Shown here: positions 36,081-44,562 of the stretch, piece after piece
How the letters are laid out: every line of letters begins with the position of its first letter
Position numbering within the stretch: the first letter of the stretch is position 1
From: a bacterium
Lineage (GTDB): Bacteria; Vulcanimicrobiota; Vulcanimicrobiia; Vulcanimicrobiales; Vulcanimicrobiaceae
NCBI GenBank assembly: GCA_021778415.1
Contig: JAJYCL010000019.1
Location: 1 to 57,301, forward strand
Direction: 5' to 3'
DNA length: 57,301 nucleotides
Translations under genes and position numbers: made by a program
Notes under the pieces: generated by a model
Told to the model about the DNA's origin: nothing
The model's database searches: none
The model's input: only the letters and a program-made list of their open reading frames with translations

Positions 36081-36835
36081 GGTCGTATAGGGATGCCGCG
36101 TGCGGCTAAGGCTTCCTTCAATATCGGGAGTCGAATTTCACCAAAATGAAAAAGCGAGGCGGCAAGCGCGGCGTCGGCATCGGCGATGAGAAACGCATCG
36201 GCGAAATCGTCGATGCTTCCGGCGCCGCCCGATGCGACAATAGGCACATTCGTTCGTTCGCGGACGGCGCGAAGTAACGCGAGATCATAGCCCTGTTTCG
36301 TTCCATCCCGATCCATCGAGGTGAGCAGCACTTCACCCGCGCCGGTTGGGCCCGTCATCGCGGCAATCCAATCGCCGACATCGTGCTCCGTCGCGGTACG
36401 ACCGCCGTCAATGACCACATTCCAACTCTCGCCAACGCGTCGCGCATCGACGGCTAAGACGATGCACTGCGATCCAAATTCGGCTGCAGCATGATGCACG
36501 ACGCTTGGATTGCGCACGGCCGCACTATTGAAGGCGACCTTATCGCATCCTGCGCGTAGCAATTCGCGCACGTCTTCAACGCTGCTTACGCCGCCGCCGA
36601 CGGCAAAGGGAATGGAGAGTTCGCTTGCGATCTGTTTGACCATCGAGCGCGTTGCGCTGCGGCCTTCGACTGTTGCCGTGATATCGAGGAAGACGAGTTC
36701 ATCGGCGCCGTTGCGTTCGTATTCACGCGCTAAGGCAACCGGATCTCCGGCATCGCGTAGCGCGACGAAATTAACACCCTTGACGACGCGACCTTCGCGG
36801 ACATCAAGACACGGGATGATGCGTTTTACGAGCAT
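36062..36835 (-). CDS. hisF: imidazole glycerol phosphate synthase, cyclase subunit
   Basis: The 257-residue TIM barrel starts MLVKRIIPCLDVREGRVVKG, with ELVFLDITAT, PFAVGGGV, AVDAR and IVASGGAG phosphate-binding loops. HisF with HisH makes imidazole-glycerol phosphate and AICAR; hisH is not in the window. It overlaps hisIE downstream and the reductase gene upstream (10 bases), so the three genes form one transcript. Confidence 0.96.
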   Translation of the reverse strand: MLVKRIIPCLDVREGRVVKGVNFVALRDAGDPVALAREYERNGADELVFLDITATVEGRSATRSMVKQIASELSIPFAVGGGVSSVEDVRELLRAGCDKVAFNSAAVRNPSVVHHAAAEFGSQCIVLAVDARRVGESWNVVIDGGRTATEHDVGDWIAAMTGPTGAGEVLLTSMDRDGTKQGYDLALLRAVRERTNVPIVASGGAGSIDDFADAFLIADADAALAASLFHFGEIRLPILKEALAARGIPIRPWKSTT

Positions 36836-37785
36836 GATGGGCGTGATTCCGCGCGCAATTTGGTGAGCGCATAGAGCGCTGCGATTCGTGGGACCGGCAC
36901 GTTGAAAATGGAGGCGAGTTCGAGCGTTGCGCCGACGATCGGTTCTAATTCTAAGGCGCGTCCGGCTTCTAAATCTTGGAGCATCGAGGTTTTCACATCG
37001 GCGACGCTTTGAATATGCGCCATGCGCGCGTCCACGGTTTCGGCAACATCGATGCCGCTGGCGTGCGCGACGGCGCGGGCTTCAATGACAATCTCGCGCA
37101 GGAGTGCGCCGGTATCTGCATCGTCGACCATCGTGCGAACGGTCGCTCCGGTAAGCGCGCTGACCGGATTGAGTGCGACGTTTCCGAAAAGTTTGCGCCA
37201 GGTGGCGACGCGGATTTCATCTTCCGGTTCGGCCTGCAAGCCCGCTGCGCGAAAACATGCAGCAAGACGTTGCACGCGTTCGCTGATAACGCCGTGTGCT
37301 TCACCGAGCGGATAGCGAAAGTGTCCCTCGTGCCGCACGAGCCCGGGCTCGAGCAGCGTGCCGGATGCATGAACGACGCCGCCGATCACTCGCGAATCGG
37401 GGAGTTGAGCGCGGAGCGCCCCATCGGGATCGACGGCGCGCACTGGGCGATCGGGAAAATACCAAAAGGGCAGCCCATTTTGCAAGGTGAGAATAGCGGC
37501 ATCGCGAGACGGGCCTTGCACGAATTGTTCGAGCAACTCGCGCGTTTGATGCGCTTTCGTGCAGAGCACGATGAGTTCGACGGGCGGCAACGCGCGCACA
37601 TCCGCTTCGGCTTGCAATGTTACGTGCATCTCGCCGAAATGGGTGCTCGACACGCGCAATCCGTTCGCGCGAATGGCCGCAAGGTGTGCGCCGCGGGCGA
37701 CGACGCTCACGGTATTGCCGGCGCGCGCCAGCATGGCGGCGACAAAGCCGCCGATGCCGCCGGCACCGACGACCGCTAGACGCAT
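36826..37785 (-). CDS. panE: 2-dehydropantoate 2-reductase (ketopantoate reductase family)
   Basis: The 319-residue protein has an N-terminal NAD(P) fold MRLAVVGAGGIGGFVAAMLA, the CTKAHQT segment, LQNGLP and a C-terminal helical domain with WRKLFGNVALNPVSALTG, where the family's catalytic Lys lies. It reduces ketopantoate to pantoate for CoA synthesis, although family members with other 2-keto substrates exist. The start is the ATG at 37785; the frame is open upstream, but that part is antisense to the GH16 gene. Confidence 0.88.
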   Translation of the reverse strand: MRLAVVGAGGIGGFVAAMLARAGNTVSVVARGAHLAAIRANGLRVSSTHFGEMHVTLQAEADVRALPPVELIVLCTKAHQTRELLEQFVQGPSRDAAILTLQNGLPFWYFPDRPVRAVDPDGALRAQLPDSRVIGGVVHASGTLLEPGLVRHEGHFRYPLGEAHGVISERVQRLAACFRAAGLQAEPEDEIRVATWRKLFGNVALNPVSALTGATVRTMVDDADTGALLREIVIEARAVAHASGIDVAETVDARMAHIQSVADVKTSMLQDLEAGRALELEPIVGATLELASIFNVPVPRIAALYALTKLRAESRPSCS

Positions 37786-37899
37786 TCGAGCACACAAAAC
37801 GAGAGAATCATCAAGTTTTGATGTACGCCGTGAGGCGAAGCGTCCCATGCCTTGGCTCGAGTGCCAGGAACCTTCTTCAGCGGCGCAAAGCCCGCAGCG

Positions 37900-38706
37900 A
37901 TGAAAGTTCGCATTGCAACGCTGCTTTTTGCGTCCATCCTGCTGGCATCGTGCGGCGGCGGCGGCGCAGGTGCGGGTTCGGCCCCGAGCGTTCCCGTCGC
38001 GCCGACGGCAACGCCGAGCGCAACGCCGGCGGCGACGATCAATCTGAGTTCGTGGGATTCTTCGGCTTGGGTCAAACACGATGGGTACGCCAACGGCGGC
38101 GCGTTTGCCGTCGCGTGGTGCGCAAATCACGCCGTCACGCAAACGCCGAATTTGGTGATGACCTTGGATACGAATGGATGCACTGCGAATTCCGTCTGCC
38201 CGGCGGGCTGCGCGGGGCAAGCGTATGCGTCGGCTGAGATGGCGACGAGCGCGACGTACGGCTATGGAACCTATACGGTTGCGATGCAGGCGGCGAAGGG
38301 ATCGGGCGTTGTTTCGACCTTCTTCACCTACATCAATACGACGCCCGGCGGGCCGGAAACGAATGACGAAATCGATGTTGAGATTCCCGGAGCGAGAACC
38401 ACGACGTTGGAAGCGACGTATTACAAACTCGGTGACGCCGGCGTTTCCTCGGTGATCAACTTGCCGTTCGACGCGTCGCTGGCGATGCACACCTACAGCA
38501 TCGTGTGGCTACCGAATTCCATCTCGTGGGTGGTCGATGGGCAGACGCTGTACACGGCAAACGGATCGCCGGCAACGATGCCGACAACGCCGAGTAATCT
38601 GCTCCTGAATTTCTGGGCCGGAAACCCGCCGTGGCTCGGTGCATTTACCTACACCGGGCCGCTGCAAGTGCTCTACGGCAGCGCGAGTTTTACACCCGCG
38701 CAATAA
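37900..38706 (+). CDS. GH16-family glycoside hydrolase lipoprotein
   Basis: The 268-residue product has a lipoprotein signal (KVRIATLLFASILLASC), a Gly/Ala/Pro/Thr linker and a concanavalin-like domain. The catalytic GH16 motif ExDxxE appears as NDEIDVEIPG, flanked by typical strands (GYGTYTVAMQAAKG..GVVSTFFTY and HTYSIVWLPNSISWVVDGQ). GH16 enzymes cut beta-glucans, laminarin, xyloglucan or agar-type polymers; specificity cannot be told. It is likely anchored at the outer surface or in the periplasm. Confidence 0.9.
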   Translation: MKVRIATLLFASILLASCGGGGAGAGSAPSVPVAPTATPSATPAATINLSSWDSSAWVKHDGYANGGAFAVAWCANHAVTQTPNLVMTLDTNGCTANSVCPAGCAGQAYASAEMATSATYGYGTYTVAMQAAKGSGVVSTFFTYINTTPGGPETNDEIDVEIPGARTTTLEATYYKLGDAGVSSVINLPFDASLAMHTYSIVWLPNSISWVVDGQTLYTANGSPATMPTTPSNLLLNFWAGNPPWLGAFTYTGPLQVLYGSASFTPAQ

Positions 38707-38710
38707 ATTT

Positions 38711-38785
38711 TGGAGGCGACGGGCAGATTTGAACTGCCGAATGGGGCTTTTGCAGAGCCCTGCCTTACCACTTGGCTACGTCGCC
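38711..38785 (-). tRNA. tRNA-Cys (GCA)
   Basis: The minus strand folds as a cloverleaf with acceptor GGCGACG, anticodon loop CTGCAAA, T-loop GTTCAAATC and an encoded CCA. Confidence 0.95.
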
Positions 38786-38796
38786 GTATCTGGAAC

Positions 38797-38870
38797 TGGA
38801 GCGGGTAGTGGGAATCGAACCCACGCAGCAACCTTGGGAAGGTCGAAGGCTACCATTACATCACACCCGC
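38797..38870 (-). tRNA. tRNA-Gly (CCC)
   Basis: Minus strand: acceptor GCGGGTG, anticodon loop TTCCCAA (CCC), T-loop GTTCGATTC, encoded CCA. It lies 11 bases upstream of tRNA-Cys, so the two are probably cotranscribed. Confidence 0.95.
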
Positions 38871-38932
38871 GCAAGCGCTCACGTCGGTTCGGTCATCTCC
38901 AATCCATGTCCTACTAGCTTTCCGCGCCGCTG

Positions 38933-39263
38933 GCCCTTCGAGACGCGCACTGCGTGCGCTCCTCAGGGTGACGGAGCTCCCTGTCATGCTGAGGAGCGAT
39001 GCGAAGCATCGCGTCTCGAAGCATCATCGAAACGGAGCACGCGAAGCGTGCAACCTTTCCCCCTGGCCCTTCGCCCGCCGACGGGGGCCCTTCGAGACGC
39101 GCACTGCGTGCGCTCCTCAGGGTGACGGGGCTTTTTGTCATGCTGAGGAGCGATGCGTAGCATCGCGTCTCGAAGCATCATCGGAACGGAGCACGCGAAG
39201 CGTGCAACCTTTCTCCCCGGGCCCTTCGAGACGCGCACTGCGTGCGCTCCTCAGGGTGACGAA
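38933..39263. repeat. REP-like palindromic repeat cluster 4
   Basis: Elements with stem GCGCAC/GTGCGC and loop TGC alternate with inverted long versions carrying GATGC-GAA/GTA-GCATC and CACGCGAAGCGTG hairpins. The cluster reaches to within about 10 bases of the next gene's start. Confidence 0.95.
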
Positions 39264-39271
39264 AGGGGGAG

Positions 39272-40087
39272 GTGCGATGGTTCGCGCATGTGCTGGGGAT
39301 GACGTGGATTTATGCCTTGCCGGCTTGGGTGATGCTCGCAATGTCCGTGCTCATTTCCCTTGCAATAACTATCGTGTTGCTGCGATGGTTTCGCAGGTCG
39401 GCGTTTCATCGGGCGGAGATTTCGCATAACGATGTTGCTGGGCCGGTCGTGGCGACGGCCGGAACGGTGCTGGCAGTGATGCTGTCGTTTATGGTGGTGA
39501 CCGTGTGGCAGCAGTTCGATCAGTCGGCGGCCAACGTGCAAACCGAAGCGGCATCGCTCTCGGATCTTTATACCGTTACCAACGGGCTTCCCAATAGCGT
39601 TCGAGGCTCGTTGCAGAAACAGATTACGGGATACCTACGGACGGTCATCACCAAGGAATGGCCGTTGATGCGGGTGGGATTAGTGAGCCCGGCTGCACGT
39701 CATGATCTCTATGCGCTTTACCGGAGCATTGCGGACTATACGCCGCACACGCCCGAGCAACGTGAGGTTCGGGCCGGTGCGTTACGGACGCTTCAGACGG
39801 CCATCGACGCGCGGCGACGGCGCATTTACGATAACCAGGAAGGCATTCCGGGGGTTCTTTGGGCCGTGATGCTGGCGACGAGCGTGATCACCTTGAGTTT
39901 TCTCTTCTTCTTTCGCATGCACGATGAGCGAACGCATATTATTTTCACGGGCGGGTTGGTGATCATCATTGTGATCGTGTGCGTCCTGATTGCCGAGCTC
40001 GATTATCCGTTCCGCGGCGACATTAGCATCGCGCCGACGTCGCTACAAAATACGATGGATTACATTCACACGATCACTACGAAATAA
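39272..40087 (+). CDS. DUF4239-type membrane protein (second copy)
   Basis: The protein has about 270 residues with two N-terminal spans, a loop (QTEAASLSDLYTVTNGLPNS...YLRTVITKEWP) and two C-terminal spans ending ELDYPFRGDISI. It shares the loop signature and architecture of 20300-21073, so the two are paralogues. A GTG at 39272 and an ATG at 39299 are both possible starts; the first leaves almost no spacing to its GGGGGAG. Confidence 0.75.
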   Translation: MRWFAHVLGMTWIYALPAWVMLAMSVLISLAITIVLLRWFRRSAFHRAEISHNDVAGPVVATAGTVLAVMLSFMVVTVWQQFDQSAANVQTEAASLSDLYTVTNGLPNSVRGSLQKQITGYLRTVITKEWPLMRVGLVSPAARHDLYALYRSIADYTPHTPEQREVRAGALRTLQTAIDARRRRIYDNQEGIPGVLWAVMLATSVITLSFLFFFRMHDERTHIIFTGGLVIIIVIVCVLIAELDYPFRGDISIAPTSLQNTMDYIHTITTK

Positions 40088-40760
40088 TATTGATGGATCG
40101 TGAGACGACGACGGCGATGGCGACGAATGAGATCCCCGATTCAAGCAGCATGAGCATCTTTGCCGAGCGGGTGAGCGGCATCGTATCCGTGGGGCTAAAC
40201 GCGAGCGCGTTGGTAAACGCGACGTAGAGATAATCGAGAAAGAGCGGCTTCCACGTTGCATCGATGCAGCGGGCCTTATTGCCCGAGAGCGTCATCTGCG
40301 GAAAAAGAAAATCGACATCGCGCAGTTCGGCTTCGGAATGGGCATGAGAACGCGGTTCCGGGCCGCCGCCATCGATCTCCCAAAACCAAAGCCCGAATAC
40401 TAACACGTTCGACAACCATATTTGGCCGCCGGCGACGAGCAATTGCGTTCCGACGACGGCATGCAATTGCGGATGCACGATATGAAAGACGAGCAAGAGA
40501 ACCGATGCGAGATTAAAGAGATTGACAACCGCGATCAGCGCGATGGACCACGCGCGCTGCAGCTTGGTTTCTTCATGACGCGAGGGCGAAAAAACGAGCA
40601 ACGGCACGAGCATGGCGAGCACGATGAGCGGCAAGACCCACGCCGGCCCAAGCGAGAGGCGCGGCGGCAAAAAGAATTGCAGGGCCGCCGCCCCGAGGAC
40701 GGCGAGGGCCGCGTGCCAACGCGGTTCGTGATGTGCCCGAGGGCTGCTATGAACGGCCAT
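40077..40760 (-). CDS. DUF1345-like integral membrane protein
   Basis: The 227-residue hydrophobic protein has five or six spans and the segment WLSNVLVFGLWFWEIDGGGP, followed by DFLFPQM and LDYLYVAFTNALAFSPTDTMPLT, the typical DUF1345 signature. The function is unknown; it may be a small ion channel-like protein given similarity to K+ channel pore surroundings in that family (inference). Its end overlaps the convergent DUF4239 gene by 11 bases. Confidence 0.75.
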   Translation of the reverse strand: MAVHSSPRAHHEPRWHAALAVLGAAALQFFLPPRLSLGPAWVLPLIVLAMLVPLLVFSPSRHEETKLQRAWSIALIAVVNLFNLASVLLLVFHIVHPQLHAVVGTQLLVAGGQIWLSNVLVFGLWFWEIDGGGPEPRSHAHSEAELRDVDFLFPQMTLSGNKARCIDATWKPLFLDYLYVAFTNALAFSPTDTMPLTRSAKMLMLLESGISFVAIAVVVSRSINIIS

Positions 40761-40815
40761 GCGCCTCTCGTTCCGCGTCTGCAACCTCGGATACTCTTGG
40801 CGAGTCATTCTGGGC

Positions 40816-41487
40816 ATGAGCGATATGATTGAATTTACTCGCCCCGATGGTGCTATGGCACCCGGATATTTCATTAAACCCGCCGGAATCGATAACGCCC
40901 CGGGCATTGTGATGCTCGAAGAATGGTGGGGCCTCAACGACCAAATTAAGGAGACGGCCGATCGCTTAGCGAGCGCCGGATTTCGCGTGCTGGTGCCCGA
41001 TTTATATCGCGGGCGCGTTGCAGCGACGGGCGATGAGGCGAATCATCTTGCGCAGGGGCTGGATTTTAAAGACGCGGCCACGCAAGATGCGCGCGGTGCA
41101 GCTATGTATCTGGCGCGCAACGGCGCAAAGGTGGGCGTCATGGGATTCTGCATGGGCGGTGCGCTGACATTATTGTGCGCCATGCACGTGCCGGAGTTTG
41201 CTGCAGCCTCGGTGTGGTATGGTTTTCCGCCCGAAGAAGCGGGCGATCCGGGAGCGATCACCATTCCGGTGCAGGGCCATTGGGCACTGCATGATGAGTT
41301 CTTTTCCATTGCGCGCGTCGATGCGATCGAAAGCGCAATGAAGGCGGCGGGCAAGACGCCGGAGTTTCATCGCTACGATGCAAAGCACGCCTTCTATAAT
41401 CCCGGCGGCATCGGCAATCATCACGAAGAATCCGCCGAACTCGCCTGGGAACGCACGCTGGCGTTCTTTCATCGCACGCTGCGTTAA
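40816..41487 (+). CDS. dienelactone hydrolase family protein
   Basis: The 223-residue alpha/beta hydrolase has the nucleophile elbow MGFCMGGAL (Cys), a late Asp region and the catalytic His in DAKHAFYNPGG. The N-terminal APGYFIKPAGIDNAPGIVML and EWWGLNDQIKETADRLA match DLH enzymes, which open dienelactones in aromatic degradation or act on other esters. The ATG at 40816 is preferred over upstream in-frame codons that overlap the divergent gene. Confidence 0.9.
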   Translation: MSDMIEFTRPDGAMAPGYFIKPAGIDNAPGIVMLEEWWGLNDQIKETADRLASAGFRVLVPDLYRGRVAATGDEANHLAQGLDFKDAATQDARGAAMYLARNGAKVGVMGFCMGGALTLLCAMHVPEFAAASVWYGFPPEEAGDPGAITIPVQGHWALHDEFFSIARVDAIESAMKAAGKTPEFHRYDAKHAFYNPGGIGNHHEESAELAWERTLAFFHRTLR

Positions 41488-41502
41488 CCGCAGCGCTTAC
41501 CG

Positions 41503-42342
41503 TTAGTGCTGAAAGAGCGTTCCGGCGTTGATCGGAGCGCTCCGCAGCGCGCCTTGCGAGAGATGCCATTTGCTCAGCAGCGCGTCATACGTGCCATCGG
41601 CAATGACGGATTTTAGCGCGTTCTGAATCTGCGTCAGTAACGCCGCATTGCCTTTGCGCACGGCGATGCCGTAGGGGACGGCGGCGAATTGTCGGCCCGC
41701 GACTTCGTATTTTTTGCCGCCGTCGAGCGTGAGCGCGAGGTAGGACGCTACCGGGTAATCGGTGATGTGCGCGTAGGATTTTCCGGCGAGAAAGAATTTC
41801 AACGCCGCATCATCCGTTGGCGCCGTGAGCAACGTAATGGGGCCGAGACCCAGCGACGTACACGTTTTGGAGGCGGCGGTTGCCGCATCGAATTGCGAGG
41901 TGCCGGCTTGCAGATCGACGGTCATGCCGCAGAGTCCGGCGAGAAAAAAGATGCGTCGCGGATTGCCGTGCGGCACTAAGATTCCGCTTCCCGCGATAAA
42001 ATAATCGAGAAAATTGACTTGCTTTTCGCGATCTCGCGTATCGGACATCGCCGACATTGCGATATCGATTTTGCCCGCCTGGACATCTTTGATGAGGCTG
42101 TTAAAATCGGTGTTTTCAAAAAGGACCGGACGGCCTAACGCTTTGCCGAGCGCTTGGGCAAGATCGTAATCAAAGCCGGTGACTTGTTTGCTTGCACCTC
42201 GATAGAACTCCAGCGGCGCATACGAGATATCGGAACCGATGCGCAGCGGTGCAGCGGCCGAGGTGACGGCCGGAGCCGCCGAGAGAGCCAGCGCGCACAA
42301 AAGGGCGGCCGAAATGAGGCGGGCACGAAACGTCGATCGCAT
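41503..42342 (-). CDS. periplasmic amino-acid-type substrate-binding protein
   Basis: The 279-residue protein has a signal peptide (SAALLCALALSAAPAVTSAAA) and the family 3 solute-binding fold: PLRIGSDISYAPLEFY, GFDYDLAQALGKALG, FNSLIKDVQAGKIDIAMSAM, and PYGIAVRKGNAAL near the end. It would deliver an amino acid or similar ligand to an ABC permease, but no permease or ATPase gene is adjacent. Confidence 0.9.
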   Translation of the reverse strand: MRSTFRARLISAALLCALALSAAPAVTSAAAPLRIGSDISYAPLEFYRGASKQVTGFDYDLAQALGKALGRPVLFENTDFNSLIKDVQAGKIDIAMSAMSDTRDREKQVNFLDYFIAGSGILVPHGNPRRIFFLAGLCGMTVDLQAGTSQFDAATAASKTCTSLGLGPITLLTAPTDDAALKFFLAGKSYAHITDYPVASYLALTLDGGKKYEVAGRQFAAVPYGIAVRKGNAALLTQIQNALKSVIADGTYDALLSKWHLSQGALRSAPINAGTLFQH

Positions 42343-42356
42343 GGGAAGGCGGCTTC

Positions 42357-42390
42357 ACCAAAAGACAAAGGCCCGCCTGCGGCGGACACT
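42357..42390 (-). terminator. candidate terminator after tRNA-Phe
   Basis: On the minus strand a CCGCC-GCA-GGCGG hairpin is followed by GCCTTTGTCTTTTG. The T tract is imperfect, so termination strength is uncertain. Confidence 0.5.
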
Positions 42391-42401
42391 TGTGGAATCG
42401 A

Positions 42402-42478
42402 TGGTGCCAAGGGCCGGGATCGAACCGGCGACACCGCACTTTTCAGGCGCGTGCTCTACCAACTGAGCTACCTTGGCA
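42402..42478 (-). tRNA. tRNA-Phe (GAA)
   Basis: Minus strand: acceptor TGCCAAG, D-loop AGCTCAGTTGGTAGAGC, anticodon loop CTGAAAA, T-loop GTTCGATCC and encoded CCA. Confidence 0.95.
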
Positions 42479-42577
42479 TGGATGAAATTGCCGCTCGGGC
42501 GACCGCGCATGATTCTCGGGCCCGACTCAACTCCCTTCGTATCTTTGTCGCTTGTAATGCAAAACAACGCTGCAAAT

Positions 42578-43168
42578 TTAGGAGCGAGCAAAAAGCAGTA
42601 AGGGGCCGAGATCGTGCTTGTCGGCGGCCTGTAGGGCCTGGACATATCGCGCCCGGGTCTCCCCGGCATTCACAAGGCGTAGGCTGCCCCATGTGAAGGG
42701 CGGCTGCCCAAGATGGCACACGAGAAGATCTCCGACAAGACGCGAAAAGCGCCCGTTTCCATTTGGGAACGGATGAATGTACACGAGTCGGTGACTGAAG
42801 CGCACCGCGATTTCGTCCGGCGGATAGGTGGCATGTTCGATCCAATATCGCGCATCGTCGATAGCTTGCTGGACTTCCGTGACGATGCGATGTGCCTCGA
42901 CGCCGATATTGCGGGGAGTCGTACGATAGTGCCCAGCCCAATGCCATACGTCTCCAAACATTCGATGGTGAAGTTTTTTTAGAAACGCGCTATCGAGAAT
43001 ATCGCGCCTGCGGGAATCGGCCCAGCGTTGAGCGGCATCGATATTTACCTGTTCGGCTTCATTTAACTCGTGCCGCAACGTGATGTACGACGGGATGAGC
43101 GCTTCGCGCTCCTCGTCGGCGAGGGGCGTGTTGGCCTCATCATCATTGTCGAAGAGAGGATCAGGCAT
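42578..43168 (-). CDS. mobile mystery protein B (Fic domain)
   Basis: The 196-residue Fic-fold protein contains HPFPNGNGRFSR, the Fic active loop, with Asn in place of the usual Asp/Glu. An N-terminal LADEEREALIPSYITLRHEL and HRMFGDVWHWAGHYRTTPRN match the protein known as mobile mystery protein B. Fic domains transfer AMP or other groups to proteins. Its start overlaps the end of its partner by 8 bases, so the pair behaves like a toxin-antitoxin operon. Confidence 0.88.
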   Translation of the reverse strand: MPDPLFDNDDEANTPLADEEREALIPSYITLRHELNEAEQVNIDAAQRWADSRRRDILDSAFLKKLHHRMFGDVWHWAGHYRTTPRNIGVEAHRIVTEVQQAIDDARYWIEHATYPPDEIAVRFSHRLVYIHPFPNGNGRFSRLVGDLLVCHLGQPPFTWGSLRLVNAGETRARYVQALQAADKHDLGPLLLFARS

Positions 43169-43637
43169 GATCCGGTTCCTCGTCCCACAGGCCGCGTAGC
43201 GAGCCGGAAAGGATGACGTCGATCATACGCCGTTGTTCGGCGGCAAGATCTGACGTGAGGAGCGCCTGATTTTCAAGGCGCATCGTGTGATCGAGCCGCG
43301 CGATCTGCGTCCGCGCCTTCTGCGTGGCGCGATCCCGCAGCAAATCGTCGAGAGGCTCGATCGGCACGAAGGCATAGACGAAGGCACAGTTCATCGCCGC
43401 GGCGGCCTGCCGCAGTGTCCTCAATGTGGTCGCACCAGAAACTTCCGCTTTCTCAATGGCCGGGATTCGCGAAGGCACAACGCCCATACGAGCGGCAAGT
43501 TGACGAGCCGTCATCCCCAAGGACTCCCTAATGGCCTTCACCCAGCCTTTTGGAGGAGCCTCGATCGTCATTGCCCGAAGCGGCGCAAGTCGCCGCTCCA
43601 ATTGCTTGCGGGCAAGGGTCGCGTACTTTTCGTTCAT
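43161..43637 (-). CDS. mobile mystery protein A (HTH regulator)
   Basis: The 158-residue product has an N-terminal helical part and an HTH_3/Xre domain (AIRESLGMTARQLAARMGVV..RIPAIEKAE), then ALRTLRQAAAAMNCAFVYAFVP, the hallmark of mobile mystery protein A. It is the predicted DNA-binding antitoxin/regulator of the Fic partner. The Met at 43637 is preferred over the in-frame start at 43670, because the latter lies in the operator region. Confidence 0.88.
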   Translation of the reverse strand: MNEKYATLARKQLERRLAPLRAMTIEAPPKGWVKAIRESLGMTARQLAARMGVVPSRIPAIEKAEVSGATTLRTLRQAAAAMNCAFVYAFVPIEPLDDLLRDRATQKARTQIARLDHTMRLENQALLTSDLAAEQRRMIDVILSGSLRGLWDEEPDHA

Positions 43638-43665
43638 AAATATGTATCCTAACCGGACACAAAAT

Positions 43666-43716
43666 AACACTTCTAAGTGAACAAATCAACCAGATAGCAA
43701 CACTTAAAAGTGAACA
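43666..43716 (-). promoter_or_regulatory. paired operator palindromes upstream of mobile mystery protein A
   Basis: Two copies of the same imperfect palindrome, AACACTTCTAAGTGAACA (43666-43683) and AACACTTAAAAGTGAACA (43699-43716), lie 33 bases apart, about three helical turns. They sit just upstream of the HTH gene and probably overlap its promoter, so autorepression by the HTH protein is likely. Confidence 0.7.
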
Positions 43717-43796
43717 TGTTTCGCAAAAGCCATGCCATGCCGCCCCAGCGCCCGTGCTTTTAACTGCTTCTACTTCATTAAACGAAGCCTCAGAAA

Positions 43797-43826
43797 AGCA
43801 AAAACCCCCGATTTCTCGGGAGTTTT
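43797..43826 (-). terminator. terminator of the tRNA-Val/Asp unit
   Basis: On the minus strand CTCCCGA-GAAA-TCGGGGG is followed by TTTTTGC. It lies 34 bases past tRNA-Asp. Confidence 0.85.
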
Positions 43827-43859
43827 CGCATCCGGTCCACTGTAAGGAGGCCCGGGAAA

Positions 43860-43936
43860 TGGCGACGCTGGTGGGGCTCGAACCCATGACCTCCGCCGTG
43901 ACAGGGCGGCGCTCTAACCAACTGAGCTACAGCGCC
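43860..43936 (-). tRNA. tRNA-Asp (GTC)
   Basis: Minus strand: acceptor GGCGCTG, anticodon loop CTGTCAC, T-loop GTTCGAGCC, encoded CCA. Confidence 0.95.
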
Positions 43937-43940
43937 AAGG

Positions 43941-44015
43941 TGGTGGGCACGGTTGGGATTGAACCAACGACCCCCCGCGTGTGAAGCGGATGCTCTCCCA
44001 CTGAGCTACGCGCCC
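43941..44015 (-). tRNA. tRNA-Val (CAC)
   Basis: Minus strand: acceptor GGGCGCG, anticodon loop TTCACAC, T-loop GTTCAATCC, encoded CCA. It lies four bases upstream of tRNA-Asp, so the two are one transcript. Confidence 0.95.
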
Positions 44016-44130
44016 GTAGAGGGCCCACCATTGGACGAGACGTCATAGTATCCTACGAGCGGTGCCTCTGTAAAGCGACCTCTCTCGCTCTTGAAGCATT
44101 CTCTTTTGGAGGCCGCGAAGGAGCTCCGGT

Positions 44131-44562
44131 ATGCTTACTGACTTTCCTCTGGTGTGGCGCTTCTCGGTGCCGTTCGCCGATATCGATATGATGCAGCATG
44201 TGAACAACGTGGCCTACATTCGGTGGGCCGAAACGATGCGCGCCGAATATTTTTCGCAGGTGATGCGTTCGGATATCAACGGGGTGCTCGGCATGATTCA
44301 GGCGACGATCGATTTTTCATACGAGCGGCAACTGAGTTATCGCGAACGTATTGCCGTCGGCTGCCGCATCTCGCGGATCGGTAATAAATCGTTCGATTTC
44401 GACTACGAGATTTGGTCGGCCACGCAGGAGCACGTGGCGGCTCGCGGGCGCACCACGATGGTGGCATTTGATTTCGTCTCGAACTCCACCGTCGCCGTGC
44501 CCGAAGAATGGCGCGAGGCTATTGCCGCCTACCAGCGAGGACCGCAGCAAACGTTTTCCTGA
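44131..44562 (+). CDS. 4-hydroxybenzoyl-CoA thioesterase family protein
   Basis: The 143-residue hot-dog protein has FADIDMMQHVNNVAYIRWAE, the 4HBT/YbgC active-site segment with Asp, followed by the long helix and strands of the fold. It hydrolyses acyl-CoA thioesters; the chain is unknown. GGAGG lies upstream of the ATG. Its 3' end overlaps the convergent gene by 44 bases. Confidence 0.9.
   Translation: MLTDFPLVWRFSVPFADIDMMQHVNNVAYIRWAETMRAEYFSQVMRSDINGVLGMIQATIDFSYERQLSYRERIAVGCRISRIGNKSFDFDYEIWSATQEHVAARGRTTMVAFDFVSNSTVAVPEEWREAIAAYQRGPQQTFS

Noticed and set aside
37786-38490. A 554-residue version of the ketopantoate reductase
   Set aside because: The extra N-terminus is antisense to the GH16 gene and Arg-rich; the Rossmann fold starts at 37785.
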